Positions 1-8,818 of a DNA stretch of 64,000 nucleotides are shown piece by piece. This DNA is from CAIOYC01 sp965277345 (GTDB taxonomy: Bacteria; Pseudomonadota; Alphaproteobacteria; Caulobacterales; Caulobacteraceae): the NCBI GenBank assembly GCA_965277345.1, contig CBDICI010000004.1, forward strand, positions 1,550,001 through 1,614,000, given 5' to 3'. A program made the position numbers and the translations under genes. How positions within the stretch are numbered: the first letter of the stretch is position 1; each line of letters starts with the position of its first letter. The notes under the pieces are model-generated. The model saw only the letters and a program-made list of their open reading frames with translations, searched no databases and had not been told where the DNA came from.

Positions 1-853
1 CGCCGCCCTCGCTGGCCAGACCATCGACCTGTTCCAGGGCGTGGCGGGGTGCGGCGGAAATAGCGAGGTAGCTCCGGATCAGCCCGGCTTCGGCGTCGCT
101 GAGCCGCGGCGTACGCGCCGCTTCGGCGCGGAGCGCCAGCCGATGAACGATTTCCGCCGGTGCGCGGCCGCCCACAGGCTGGATGCCGGCCAGCCGCCAA
201 AGCTCCTCCAGCATGGTGGTCGCCTCGCCCTCGGGCAGGTCGGCCAGGATGGCGGCGAGCTTGCCGTGGGCGGCGTGAGCCACGGGCTCGGCGGCGCGGT
301 TCAGCTCGCGGGCCAGCAGCCGGGGGCTCGGCAGGGCGCGGACCAGCCGCGCGACCACCGGTTCGGGCAGGCCGAGCGCGGTCAGGAAGCCATGAAACAG
401 CGAGACGTCGCCGAAACGAAGCGCAAGCTCGCTGCGCCCGCCGGCCTGCGCCGCGCGCCAGGCCAGGGCGGCCACGGCGGCGTCTTCGGCGGCGAGATCG
501 ACCGGCGCGCCCAGCACCTCGACGCCGATCTGGCCAAACTCGATGGGCCGGCCCGATCCGGGCGGCGCCGCGCGAAAGGCGTCGCCGGCATAGAGATAGC
601 GCCCCCCCTCCGCCCCGGCGGCGATGTGCGCCAGCGCAATCGGGATGGTGAAATCGGGCCGGAGCGCCCGATCCTCCATCCCGCCCGACACGACGATCAG
701 CCGCGCCCGCATTGCCTCGCCCGCCAGATCGAGCAGCAGGCCGAGCGGCTGCAGCACCGAGGTCTCGGTCCACGCTCCGCCGAACGCCTCGAAGGACGCG
801 CGCAAGGCGGCGGCGACGGCCGGTGGGGGCGAAGGCTCGCGGGCGGCGGTCAT
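1..853 (-). CDS. hisZ: ATP phosphoribosyltransferase regulatory subunit HisZ (partial, 3' end outside window)
   Basis: The reverse strand is open from the ATG at 853 to the window edge and gives about 284 residues. It starts MTAAREPSPPP and continues with a class II tRNA-synthetase-like core; PDFTIPIALAHIAA lies near residue 70. HisZ is a catalytically inactive HisRS paralogue that forms the regulatory half of a hetero-octameric ATP phosphoribosyltransferase with short-form HisG, the first step of histidine synthesis. Its start is only 8 bp after the hisS stop, so the two are probably cotranscribed, and hisG is expected just outside the window. The family call relies on the truncated synthetase-like sequence lying next to a complete hisS. 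The C-terminus is not visible. Confidence 0.87.
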   Translation of the reverse strand, partial: MTAAREPSPPPAVAAALRASFEAFGGAWTETSVLQPLGLLLDLAGEAMRARLIVVSGGMEDRALRPDFTIPIALAHIAAGAEGGRYLYAGDAFRAAPPGSGRPIEFGQIGVEVLGAPVDLAAEDAAVAALAWRAAQAGGRSELALRFGDVSLFHGFLTALGLPEPVVARLVRALPSPRLLARELNRAAEPVAHAAHGKLAAILADLPEGEATTMLEELWRLAGIQPVGGRAPAEIVHRLALRAEAARTPRLSDAEAGLIRSYLAISAAPRHALEQVDGLASEGG

Positions 854-861
854 GGGCGCGC

Positions 862-2343
862 TCACAGGCCCGTCACGATGCGTTGGATGAAGCCGACCAT
901 TTCGGCGCGCGGCACGGTGGCCTGACCGGGGCGCTCGGACTTCCAGGCCGCGTTGTCGCTGACCTGGCCGGCCAGGAGACGGCCCTGGTCGAGGTCCTTT
1001 ATGGTCACCGTCCCCCCGGCGATCTCATCGCCGCCGAGCATGACCACCGCCGGGGCCCCGCGCCGGTCGGCATACTTCATCTGCGCCTTCATGCTGGAGC
1101 CGCCGAGATAGACCTCGGCCGCGATCCCGGCGGCGTGCAACTCGCGCGCCAGTTGGAAATAGGCCGCCATGTCGTCGGGCGAGAAGGCGATCACCACCAC
1201 CGGACCCCTCGCCTCGGCCCCTGGCGCCCGGTTCGCGGCGCGCAGGGTGGCGGCTAGCCGCGACACGCCAAAGGAGAAGCCCGTGGCCGGGGTCCGCTCG
1301 CCGGTGAAGCGCGCCACCAGATCGTCGTAGCGCCCACCGCCGCCGATAGAGCCGAACGAGATGCGCCTGCCGCCTTCGTCCTCCACCAGCGCCTCGGCTT
1401 CGAACACCGGGCCGGTATAGTATTCCAGGCCGCGGACGACGGAGGGGTCGAACAGGGCGCGATCCTCGCCGACGCCGAGGCCCCCCAGCGCCGCGCCAAT
1501 CGCCTGCAGTTCCTTCAGTCCCTCGTCGCCTTCGGCGGAGCCCCCGATCACCGCGGCGATGGCGTCCAGCGTTTCGGCTCGCGACCCCCGCCCGGCGGCG
1601 GTGAAGGCGATCACCGCCTCGATCCCCTGGCCGCCGAGCCCCGCGCCCTTGGTGAAGTCGCCGCTGTCGTCCAGCCGCCCTTCGCCGAGCAGGAGGCGCA
1701 CCCCATCCGGCCCCAGCCGGTCGAGCTTGTCCACGGCCCGCAGCACGGCCAGCTTCTGGCCCTCGCTCGACACCCCGGCGGCGGAGAGCAGGCCGTTCAG
1801 CAGTTTGCGATTGTTGATCTTCACCACCGCCTGGCCCTTCGGCAGGCCGGCGGCCTCCAGCCCCTCCACCGCCATGGCGATGATCTCGGCGTCGGCTTCG
1901 GGGCGAGCGGAGCCGACGGTATCCGCGTCGCACTGGATGAACTCGCGGAACCGGCCGGGGCCAGGCTTCTCGTTACGCCACACCGGGCCGTAGGCGTAGC
2001 GGCGGAAGGGCTTGGGCAGGCTCTCCCAGTTCTGCGCGGCAAAGCGGGCCAGGGGCGCGGTCAGGTCGTAGCGCAACGCCATCCACGGGCCATGGCCGTC
2101 AGGGTCCGCATCGTCCTGCAGGGCGAACACGCCCTCGTTGGGCCGGTCGCTGTCGGGCAGGAACTTGCCCAGCGCATCGGCGTACTCGAAGGCGGGCGTA
2201 TCCAGCGCCTCGAAGCCATAGGCCTCGTAGACCTTGGCCACCGCCTGGATGATGGCCCGCTCGGCGCGCAGATCGCGCGCGCGCCGGTCGCCGAACCCGC
2301 GCGGGCTTCGGGCTTCGGGCCGGAAGGGTCTGGCGTCATCCAT
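862..2343 (-). CDS. hisS: Histidyl-tRNA synthetase
   Basis: A 493-residue class II aminoacyl-tRNA synthetase that charges tRNA-His in the cytoplasm. The motifs follow the family order: RYDLTAP at about 91-97, motif 2 YGPVWRNEKPGPGRF at about 118-132, the histidine-binding RGLEYYTGPVFE at about 304-315, and GGGGRYDDL at 334-342. An alpha/beta anticodon-binding domain follows from about residue 375. The length is slightly above the 420-470 of typical bacterial HisRS, as in other alphaproteobacterial forms. The ATG at 2343 is chosen because the synthetase fold begins within 20 residues. The gene heads a hisS-hisZ unit. Upstream lies a pair of inverted REP-like repeats. Confidence 0.95.
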   Translation of the reverse strand: MDDARPFRPEARSPRGFGDRRARDLRAERAIIQAVAKVYEAYGFEALDTPAFEYADALGKFLPDSDRPNEGVFALQDDADPDGHGPWMALRYDLTAPLARFAAQNWESLPKPFRRYAYGPVWRNEKPGPGRFREFIQCDADTVGSARPEADAEIIAMAVEGLEAAGLPKGQAVVKINNRKLLNGLLSAAGVSSEGQKLAVLRAVDKLDRLGPDGVRLLLGEGRLDDSGDFTKGAGLGGQGIEAVIAFTAAGRGSRAETLDAIAAVIGGSAEGDEGLKELQAIGAALGGLGVGEDRALFDPSVVRGLEYYTGPVFEAEALVEDEGGRRISFGSIGGGGRYDDLVARFTGERTPATGFSFGVSRLAATLRAANRAPGAEARGPVVVIAFSPDDMAAYFQLARELHAAGIAAEVYLGGSSMKAQMKYADRRGAPAVVMLGGDEIAGGTVTIKDLDQGRLLAGQVSDNAAWKSERPGQATVPRAEMVGFIQRIVTGL

Positions 2344-2412
2344 GCGCCGGGCTCCTAAAGGATTGGTGGCGCAGCGGCAAGGAACGGCCGGTGGCAGTGG
2401 GATCGCCCCCGT

Positions 2413-2486
2413 CCTTCGACAGGCTCAGGATGAGAGCTATTGTTAGGATGATCCAGTAGAAAGCCTCATCCTGAGCCTGTCGAAGG
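2413..2486. repeat. Inverted REP-like repeat pair, family A
   Basis: Two exact copies of a 22-bp sequence in inverted orientation, at 2413-2434 (beginning CCTTCGACAGGCTCAGGAT) and 2465-2486, are separated by a 30-bp AT-richer spacer. Together they can form a long hairpin. The same pair occurs at 29980-30055, so this is a dispersed element. It lies between hisS and the 3' end of the exported repeat protein. Confidence 0.85.
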
Positions 2487-2514
2487 GCGAGGCTTTCGTG
2501 CACTCAAGTGTGCA

Positions 2515-5469
2515 TCAGCTCTTCTTCACCCCCGGGCGCGCGGCGGCCTTCGCAGGGAGTGTGGGCGCGGTTGTAACCTTGGCCATGGTGGGCGCCGCCA
2601 ACGGTTGGGTCAGCTGGTCGTGGAAGCGCTTTTTCATCGCCGCCACCCACCCGCCGAAGGCCGCGGCGTCGGAGGAGGCGCGGGAGAAGTCGGCGGCGTT
2701 GAGGTTGGCCGCCTCGGAGCCCGCCAGCGCCACGCGCAGGGCGTCGGGTGCGTTGGAGGTCTCGGCCAGCTTGCCATAGTGCAGGCGCAGCCGCGTCAGG
2801 GCTGCGTCGTCGCCCGCCAGGCTATAGGCCACGCCGGCGCGCAGCAGCCGCCCCTGGTCCTCGCCGCTGAGAGGTTGCGGGTTTTTCCAGCGGTCGCCGA
2901 GCTGACCTTCCAGCAGGGCCCCCGCCTGGGGCCAGGCCCGCTGTTTCCACGACGCCTCGGCGCGCACGTCGGTGGCTTCCGGCGACTTGTCGCCCGCCAG
3001 CAGCTCCAGCGCGTGGTCGCCGCGGCCGAGCGCGAGAAGAGCGCGGGCCTCCACCACCCGGCGCTGTGCGTTCAGCGCGGCGGGCAGAAGAGTGGTGCGG
3101 CTGTCGTTGATCGCCTCCAGCGCCCGTTCGGGCTGTTTGGCCATCAGCTCGATGGTGGCGAGGTCGGTGGCGACCTGCGCCTTGGAGACGCCATTCAACC
3201 GGTTATCGACCTGGTATTTGAGCAGTTCCGCCGCCTGGTCGAGCAGATCCACGTCCACCAGACGGCGCACCATCTTGCGCACCATCTGGTCGCCGTCGGC
3301 GCCGATGGGCGTCAGGTCCTTGAAGTCCTGGAACAGGGCCAGCGCCTGGATCGGCTGCATCCCGTCCGCCTGCCCGTCGAGAAACAGGGCGCGGAAGGCG
3401 GTTTGCATATCGTTGGCGACCGCGATGGCGGCGGGCTGGTCGGGTGTGCGCTGGCCGGCGGAGCGCAGGGCGTCGAGCGCCTCTCTATAGCGGCCCTGAC
3501 CGAGATAGATGTGGCCGAGCGCGCGTACAGCCTCCAGCTCAGCGCCGTCGCCGCGCCAGCGGTAGCGCAGCGAGTCCAGCGTGGCCACCGCATCGCCGGG
3601 CTGCAGTTTACCCCTGGCCAACCGCAGTTCGGCGGCGTGAAGCAGGGCCGGCGCCGCCACCCCGCCATACCTGGACTTGCCGGCCTGGTCATACAGGGCC
3701 AGGGCCTGATCCGGCTGGTTCGTCGCTTCCGCCAGCCGGGCCTCAGCCAGGTGAATGGCGTCGGTCTCATCGGCGCTGACGGTCTCGCCCGCCGCCAGGT
3801 TCAGCTCGCTGCGCGCCGTGCCGGTGTCGCCCACCGCCAGCGCCGCCTCCGCATCGGTGCGGGCGAAGCGGGCCTTCCACTCCGGGGCGAACTGGGCGAT
3901 GGCGGCGCGGCCGTGGGCGAACTGTTCGCGCGCGCCGGCATTGTCGCCGAGCCGGGCGTCCACATAGCCGCGCCACAGGGCTGAGGCCGGATCTTCGGAC
4001 AGCACGGGCGAGGACAGGTCCGCCTGGGCGTCGTGCCAACGGCCGGCCATGGCCCGCGCCGCGCCTCTGAGCCCACGGAACTCGCCGTCGCCCAGCATGG
4101 TCGGGCTGGACTTGGCCAGGAGGTTCAGCACCCCGATCGCCTCATAGGACAGCCCCGAACCGATGAGGAAACGAGCGAGGCCAAGGCGAGCCTGGACGCC
4201 CGCCGTCTTGCCCTTGCCGCCCTCATCCGCGGCGGCGTCCAGCAACTGGCCATAGCGGCGCACGAAGCCGCCCTCGCCGGTCTTCGACCATGCGGCGAAG
4301 TCGATCAGGCCGGGCAGGGATGCGGCCGCGGGCAGGGCGAGCTGTGGCTGGGCCGGGGTGATCCGGCGCATGGCGGCGGTGGCCGGCGACAGGTCGAGAC
4401 CCCGCGGGCGCCCGATGCGCACCAGATCGCCCTCCGCCGAGACGGCCAGGTCTTCCGCCATGGGCTGGACGGCCAGGCCGTGCACGGAGGGCAGCAGGAC
4501 GGCGTCCACCATCTGGCGGCGGGTATCGAGCCCCTTGGCAGGCGCCAGCGCGGTGACCACCGCCAACCGGTCGCCCACCGCCGGATCGTCGATCCAGAAA
4601 ACCCCGGTGGAGCCCGCCATCTGGGCCGTCAGGGCGGCGGGGCCCTGCGTGTCGTCGCGCGACAGGGCGACCCCCTGCGGCGCGATCGGCGCGGAGGGGC
4701 CGAGCGTCAGCGTCCAGGTCGGCCCTTGCGCCTCGGCGCTGGCCAAGATGGTGGACGGGACGACGATCCGCACGGCGGAGAAATCCTTGCCGTCCACAGC
4801 CTCGATCTTGCGGAACTGAGCGAGTCCGTGCGGCGCGGCGGAGAGATCGATCTTCGCCTTGGCGTCGAACACCATCCAAAGGGCGTCTCCGCGCCGAAAC
4901 ACCGCGGAGCCCAGCGCCGCGCGCCAGGGAAACTTCAGTTGCAGCGCCTTGCCCTGTAGCTCCGGCTGCATCCTCACCACGCCGGACGCCGGGACCGGAT
5001 CGGCGCGCCGCACGGGTGTCTGGTCCTTGGGCGCCGGGCCCACCGCCGCCTGCGCCGCGTCGGGCGCAGGAGAGAAGTTGACGAAGGTCGCGCCGTCCGC
5101 CCTGCCAAGCCGCATCACCGCGCCGTCGGCCGGGCCGAGCCGCAGCTCGACCCCGCCCGCGTAAGAGGTGATCGCCGCCGGCCTGGCGAAGTGGGGCGGC
5201 GCGACCTTCAACTGCACCAGGTCGGGCGAGACGCCGCGGGCGAAGCGCAGCACCAGATCCTTGCCGTCCAGGCGGGCGGAGGCGGGATCGGAGCGGAACT
5301 CCACATGGGTGAGGTCCTTGGCCTGACCGATCTTGACCCCGAGGGGCGCCAGACCCAACGCGGCTTTCGGCTGCCCCTTGGCGAAGGCCAGCGCCGGAAC
5401 GAGCGTCGGCCCCCCCAGCGCAAGGCTGACGCTGACGAGCGCGGCGATGGCGGAACGCAGGGGACCCAT
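2515..5469 (-). CDS. Large exported helical-repeat (TPR-like) protein
   Basis: About 984 residues from the ATG at 5469. The reading frame extends to a TTG at 5538, but the ATG directly precedes a Sec signal peptide (MGPLRSAIAALVSVSLALGG, cut near ALAFA-KG) and is preferred. After the signal, residues of about 30-330 are mixed, beta-rich sequence. From about 340 to the end there are alanine- and leucine-rich helical pairs typical of degenerate tetratricopeptide repeats. No catalytic motif is visible. TPR proteins are usually protein-binding scaffolds, so a periplasmic scaffold role is inferred only. The gene stands alone, with a lipoprotein gene upstream on the same strand. I do not recognise a named family. 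Confidence 0.8.
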   Translation of the reverse strand: MGPLRSAIAALVSVSLALGGPTLVPALAFAKGQPKAALGLAPLGVKIGQAKDLTHVEFRSDPASARLDGKDLVLRFARGVSPDLVQLKVAPPHFARPAAITSYAGGVELRLGPADGAVMRLGRADGATFVNFSPAPDAAQAAVGPAPKDQTPVRRADPVPASGVVRMQPELQGKALQLKFPWRAALGSAVFRRGDALWMVFDAKAKIDLSAAPHGLAQFRKIEAVDGKDFSAVRIVVPSTILASAEAQGPTWTLTLGPSAPIAPQGVALSRDDTQGPAALTAQMAGSTGVFWIDDPAVGDRLAVVTALAPAKGLDTRRQMVDAVLLPSVHGLAVQPMAEDLAVSAEGDLVRIGRPRGLDLSPATAAMRRITPAQPQLALPAAASLPGLIDFAAWSKTGEGGFVRRYGQLLDAAADEGGKGKTAGVQARLGLARFLIGSGLSYEAIGVLNLLAKSSPTMLGDGEFRGLRGAARAMAGRWHDAQADLSSPVLSEDPASALWRGYVDARLGDNAGAREQFAHGRAAIAQFAPEWKARFARTDAEAALAVGDTGTARSELNLAAGETVSADETDAIHLAEARLAEATNQPDQALALYDQAGKSRYGGVAAPALLHAAELRLARGKLQPGDAVATLDSLRYRWRGDGAELEAVRALGHIYLGQGRYREALDALRSAGQRTPDQPAAIAVANDMQTAFRALFLDGQADGMQPIQALALFQDFKDLTPIGADGDQMVRKMVRRLVDVDLLDQAAELLKYQVDNRLNGVSKAQVATDLATIELMAKQPERALEAINDSRTTLLPAALNAQRRVVEARALLALGRGDHALELLAGDKSPEATDVRAEASWKQRAWPQAGALLEGQLGDRWKNPQPLSGEDQGRLLRAGVAYSLAGDDAALTRLRLHYGKLAETSNAPDALRVALAGSEAANLNAADFSRASSDAAAFGGWVAAMKKRFHDQLTQPLAAPTMAKVTTAPTLPAKAAARPGVKKS

Positions 5470-5606
5470 GACGCCCGACCCTGCGCCGTCCGGCGTTGAG
5501 GTGTGGTTAACGCAGGCTCTTCTTACCCCGTTCGGCAAGAAGAGCCCGCGATTCCAGTTTGGTATGAGGCCAACCCGGCGCCGAATATCGTCGGCCCGCC
5601 GGAGGA

Positions 5607-7391
5607 CTATTGGGGCTGAGCATCCCGGTTCGGGTTTCGATTACCCTGCGGACCGCCCGGCGGATGCGGGGGTGGCGCCGGATGCGCCGCAGCCGCCTGT
5701 GCAGCCTGGACATGCTGAGCCGCCGCCTGTTGCGCAGCCGCGGCCTGCTGGGCGTGCTGCTGCGCCGCGGCGGCGGCTTGGGCCGCGTGAGCCTGCGCGG
5801 CCTGCTGCTGCGCTGCCGCAGCTTGCTGCGCCCGCTGTGCGGCTTGAGCCGCCTGTTGCTGATGCGCGGCCTGTTCGGCGGCCAGACGCTGGCCCATCGC
5901 CGCCTGACGCGCGGCGTCCTGCTGCTGACGGGCCTGGGCTTGGGCCTGCGCGGCGGCGGCGCGCTGGGCCGCCTGTTGGGCGCCGGCAGCCTGTTCAGCG
6001 GCGCGGCGGGCGGCCTCCTGCTGTTGGTGCTGGGCTTGCAGATCGGCGGCGGCCTGTTGGGTGCGAACCTGCTGGTCGTGCTGGGCGACCGCCTGTTGTT
6101 GACGCTGCTGCTGGGCCGCCGCCTGTTGCGCCTGGATCGCCTGCTGCTGTTGGACGGCCTGCTGTTGACGCTGTTGTTGGGCCGCCGCCTGCGCCGCCTG
6201 CGCCGCCTGCGCCGCCTGCGCCGCCTGCTGCTGGCGTTGCTGGTCTTGCTGGCCGCGGAAATCGCGGCCGCCGTTCTGACCGAAGCCGCCGGGAGGCTGT
6301 CCATTCTGGCCGGCGAAACGGGGATCCTGACCGCCGCCGCCACGGAAATCGCGGCCGCCGTTCGGGCCAAAGCCGCCGGGGGGCTGACCGTTCTGCCCGG
6401 CGTACCGCTGGTCCTGACCGCCGCCCTGAGGTCCGGGGGGCGGACCTTGGTCCTGCCGATCATGGTGGTCGTGATGGCCGGCGTTGTAGATGGCGGCGGC
6501 GGCGGCGAGCGCGGCTACGCCGCCGATGATCTCGGCGTTGCGGGCGCCGCCCTGATCCACACGACCCTGGTCGTAGCGGCCCTGATTATAGGACTGCCCC
6601 AGCGCCTGGTCATAGCGCTGACTCTCCTCATAACGGCGCTCGCGTTCGCTGGCCCAATAGGCCGCTTCCTGCTGCTCGTGGGCGTCGTGATAGGCGCGCC
6701 AGTCGGCGGCCTGCTGCTGTTGCTGTTCCCACGCCGCACGGTCGGCGTCAATCTGCGCGCGGCGCCGCTGCCAGCTGGCTACGGCCACGGCCTCGCGCTG
6801 GCTGTTCAGCGCGGCGGCGCGCAGGGCGCGGGCGCGGGCCAGATAACGGCCGGCGATCTCGGCGCGCTGGTCCACATAGGACGGATCGAGCGTGCGGCCC
6901 TGCGCATCGTAGACCACGACCAGTTGACCATTGTCGTAGCCATAGCTGTAGCCGCCGTCACGGACGAGGTAGGGGTAGTCCGCGCCCTGGTCGAAATAGT
7001 AGTATCGCTCGCCGTCCTGCGTCGGCTCGGCGTATTGATAGGCGCCGTTGGAGTTCCACACATAGGGTCGCACGCCGCCGTAGTCGAACGTGTAGTCGGG
7101 CGGCGCGTCGCCCAACACCCGGGCGTAGCGATAGGCGCGGTCGGCATAGGCGTAGCGCTGCGACTGGTCGGCCACGCGCGCCACGCGCACCGCCGGCGCG
7201 GCGGGCAGGGCGGTGGCCAACGGCGCGGGCGCGCTGGTCGGCGTCTCCGCGGTGGTCAGCGGCAGCGCCGGCTGGGCCGGAGCGGCGGCAGCCTGACTAT
7301 TGGGGGCGGGCTGATTGCAGCCGGCGACGACCACGGCGCCCATGGCCGCCGCGATGACGAAAAGCGAGGCGCTTATCTTATGTTGGTTCAT
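5607..7391 (-). CDS. Low-complexity Gln/Ala-rich lipoprotein
   Basis: About 594 residues from the ATG at 7391, which has a GGAGGA ribosome site just upstream; an in-frame TTG at 7409 is rejected because it overlaps that site. The N-terminus is a signal peptide ending in a lipobox (VVVAGC), so the protein should be lipidated and anchored in the envelope. A tyrosine-rich globular part follows (about residues 85-180, with GGVRPYVWNSNGAYQYAEP), then a helical part. From about 320 onward there are two 29-residue GGFGxNGGRDFRG repeats and a long Gln/Ala-rich tract including AAQ repeats. The function is unknown. The tract encodes a long antisense open frame that is not a gene. Confidence 0.8.
   Translation of the reverse strand: MNQHKISASLFVIAAAMGAVVVAGCNQPAPNSQAAAAPAQPALPLTTAETPTSAPAPLATALPAAPAVRVARVADQSQRYAYADRAYRYARVLGDAPPDYTFDYGGVRPYVWNSNGAYQYAEPTQDGERYYYFDQGADYPYLVRDGGYSYGYDNGQLVVVYDAQGRTLDPSYVDQRAEIAGRYLARARALRAAALNSQREAVAVASWQRRRAQIDADRAAWEQQQQQAADWRAYHDAHEQQEAAYWASERERRYEESQRYDQALGQSYNQGRYDQGRVDQGGARNAEIIGGVAALAAAAAIYNAGHHDHHDRQDQGPPPGPQGGGQDQRYAGQNGQPPGGFGPNGGRDFRGGGGQDPRFAGQNGQPPGGFGQNGGRDFRGQQDQQRQQQAAQAAQAAQAAQAAAQQQRQQQAVQQQQAIQAQQAAAQQQRQQQAVAQHDQQVRTQQAAADLQAQHQQQEAARRAAEQAAGAQQAAQRAAAAQAQAQARQQQDAARQAAMGQRLAAEQAAHQQQAAQAAQRAQQAAAAQQQAAQAHAAQAAAAAQQHAQQAAAAQQAAAQHVQAAQAAAAHPAPPPHPPGGPQGNRNPNRDAQPQ
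6183..6233. repeat. 9-bp tandem repeat (AAQ-coding) in the lipoprotein gene
   Basis: About five consecutive copies of the 9-bp unit CGCCGCCTG (plus-strand reading) encode Ala-Ala-Gln repeats on the minus strand. A unit length divisible by three means copy changes would alter protein length and not the reading frame. Confidence 0.75.
6257..6430. repeat. 87-bp tandem duplication in the lipoprotein gene
   Basis: Two adjacent 87-bp units (6257-6343 and 6344-6430) are near-identical, each starting GGAAATCGCGGCCGCC. They encode two 29-residue Gly/Asn/Pro-rich repeats of the form FAGQNGQPPGGFG-NGGRDFRG, with a few substitutions that show the copies have begun to diverge. Confidence 0.8.
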
Positions 7392-7555
7392 GGCTGCAAA
7401 ATCCTCCAACCTGCCGGTCGTTCCGGCTTAGCTAAAGTTTATGGCATTCGTGACATGAACAAGGCGCGGTCCGCCATAGTCATCCGGCGTTCAGGCGCTC
7501 GCCACGGTTCGGGCCACGCCCTATATCACCCACCGTCCCTTCGGAGACCGCACCC

Positions 7556-8752
7556 ATGACCGCGCCGAACGCCGCCGACCAAATCGTCATCTGTTCCTAC
7601 GCCAGGACACCCATGGGCGGTTTTCAGGGCGCGCTGTCGGGCGTCAAGGCCACCGCGCTGGGCTCGGCGGCGGTGAAGGCGGCGCTGGAGCGCTCGGGGG
7701 CCAAGGCCGAAGACGTGGAGCAGATCATCATGGGCTGCGTGCTGCCGGCGGGCCTTGGCCAGGCTCCGGCGCGGCAGGCGGCCCTCGGCGCCGGGTTGCC
7801 GCTGAGCGTCGAGGCCACCACCGTCAACAAGATGTGCGGCTCGGGGATGCAGGCGGCGATCATGGCGCACGACCTTTTGGCGGCCGGCAGCGCCGAGCTC
7901 GTGGTGGCCGGCGGCATGGAGAGCATGACCGGCGCGCCTTACCTGATGACCAAGCACCGCGGCGGCGCCAGGATCGGCCACGACACCATCGCCGACAGCA
8001 TGTACCTGGACGGGCTGGAAGACGCCTATACCCCCGGCAAACTGATGGGCGCCTTCGCCGAGGAGACCGCCCGATCCTACCAGCTCACCCGCGAGCAGCA
8101 GGACGCCTACGCCATCGAAAGCCTGGCGCGCGCCAGGCGGGCGACGGAGGAGGGCGCGTTCGCCCGCGAGATCGTTCCCGTGGAGGTCACCACCCGCAAG
8201 GGGACCGAGACCGTCAGCCAGGACGAACAGCCGATGAAGGCTGATCCAGCCAAGATCCCGACCCTTAAGCCCGCCTTCGCCAGGGACGGAACGATCACCG
8301 CCGCCAACGCCTCCTCCATCTCCGACGGCGCCGCCGCACTGGTGATGACCCGCGAGTCCGTCGCCAAGGCCAGGGGGTTGAAGATCGTCGCCCGCGTCGT
8401 CTCCCACGCCGCCCACGCGCAGGAGCCCGGCCTGTTCACCACCGCCCCGGTCCCGGCCATGCGCAAGGCGCTGGCCAAGGCCGGCTGGACCATCGCCGAA
8501 GTGGATCTGTTCGAGGTGAATGAAGCCTTCGCGGTGGTGCCGATGATCGCCATGCAGGAGCTGGGCATCCCGCACGATCGGCTGAACGTGAACGGCGGCG
8601 CCTGTGCGCTCGGCCACCCCATCGGCGCCTCCGGCGCGCGGGTGCTGGCGACACTGCTGTCGGCGCTGGAGGCGCACGGCAAGACGCGCGGGCTGGCTTC
8701 GCTCTGCATCGGCGGCGGCGAGGCGACGGCCATGGCGGTGGAGCTGGTCTGA
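7556..8752 (+). CDS. Acetyl-CoA C-acyltransferase (thiolase)
   Basis: A 398-residue thiolase that condenses two acyl-CoA molecules or cleaves 3-ketoacyl-CoA. The nucleophilic cysteine lies in NKMCGSGMQA (Cys94), the NEAF loop is present, the catalytic histidine is in ALGHPIGASG (about 354), and the second catalytic cysteine is in CIGGGEA (about 384). Length and motifs match the biosynthetic acetyl-CoA acetyltransferase type (AtoB/PhaA-like), but substrate chain length cannot be read from sequence. The ATG at 7556 has GGAG 10 bp upstream. It is transcribed divergently from the lipoprotein gene and has no pathway partners next to it. Confidence 0.92.
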   Translation: MTAPNAADQIVICSYARTPMGGFQGALSGVKATALGSAAVKAALERSGAKAEDVEQIIMGCVLPAGLGQAPARQAALGAGLPLSVEATTVNKMCGSGMQAAIMAHDLLAAGSAELVVAGGMESMTGAPYLMTKHRGGARIGHDTIADSMYLDGLEDAYTPGKLMGAFAEETARSYQLTREQQDAYAIESLARARRATEEGAFAREIVPVEVTTRKGTETVSQDEQPMKADPAKIPTLKPAFARDGTITAANASSISDGAAALVMTRESVAKARGLKIVARVVSHAAHAQEPGLFTTAPVPAMRKALAKAGWTIAEVDLFEVNEAFAVVPMIAMQELGIPHDRLNVNGGACALGHPIGASGARVLATLLSALEAHGKTRGLASLCIGGGEATAMAVELV

Positions 8753-8818
8753 GCTTACGGCGTTAAGCGCCGGTTCGCCCGGTCACTGGTCGCCGGATGG
8801 GAGCGGCGGCGGCCAAGT

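Noticed and set aside
5610..7559. 649-residue plus-strand open frame
   Set aside because: It is antisense to the lipoprotein gene and results from its low-complexity Gln/Ala codons; Leu/Gly/Arg-rich with no domain.
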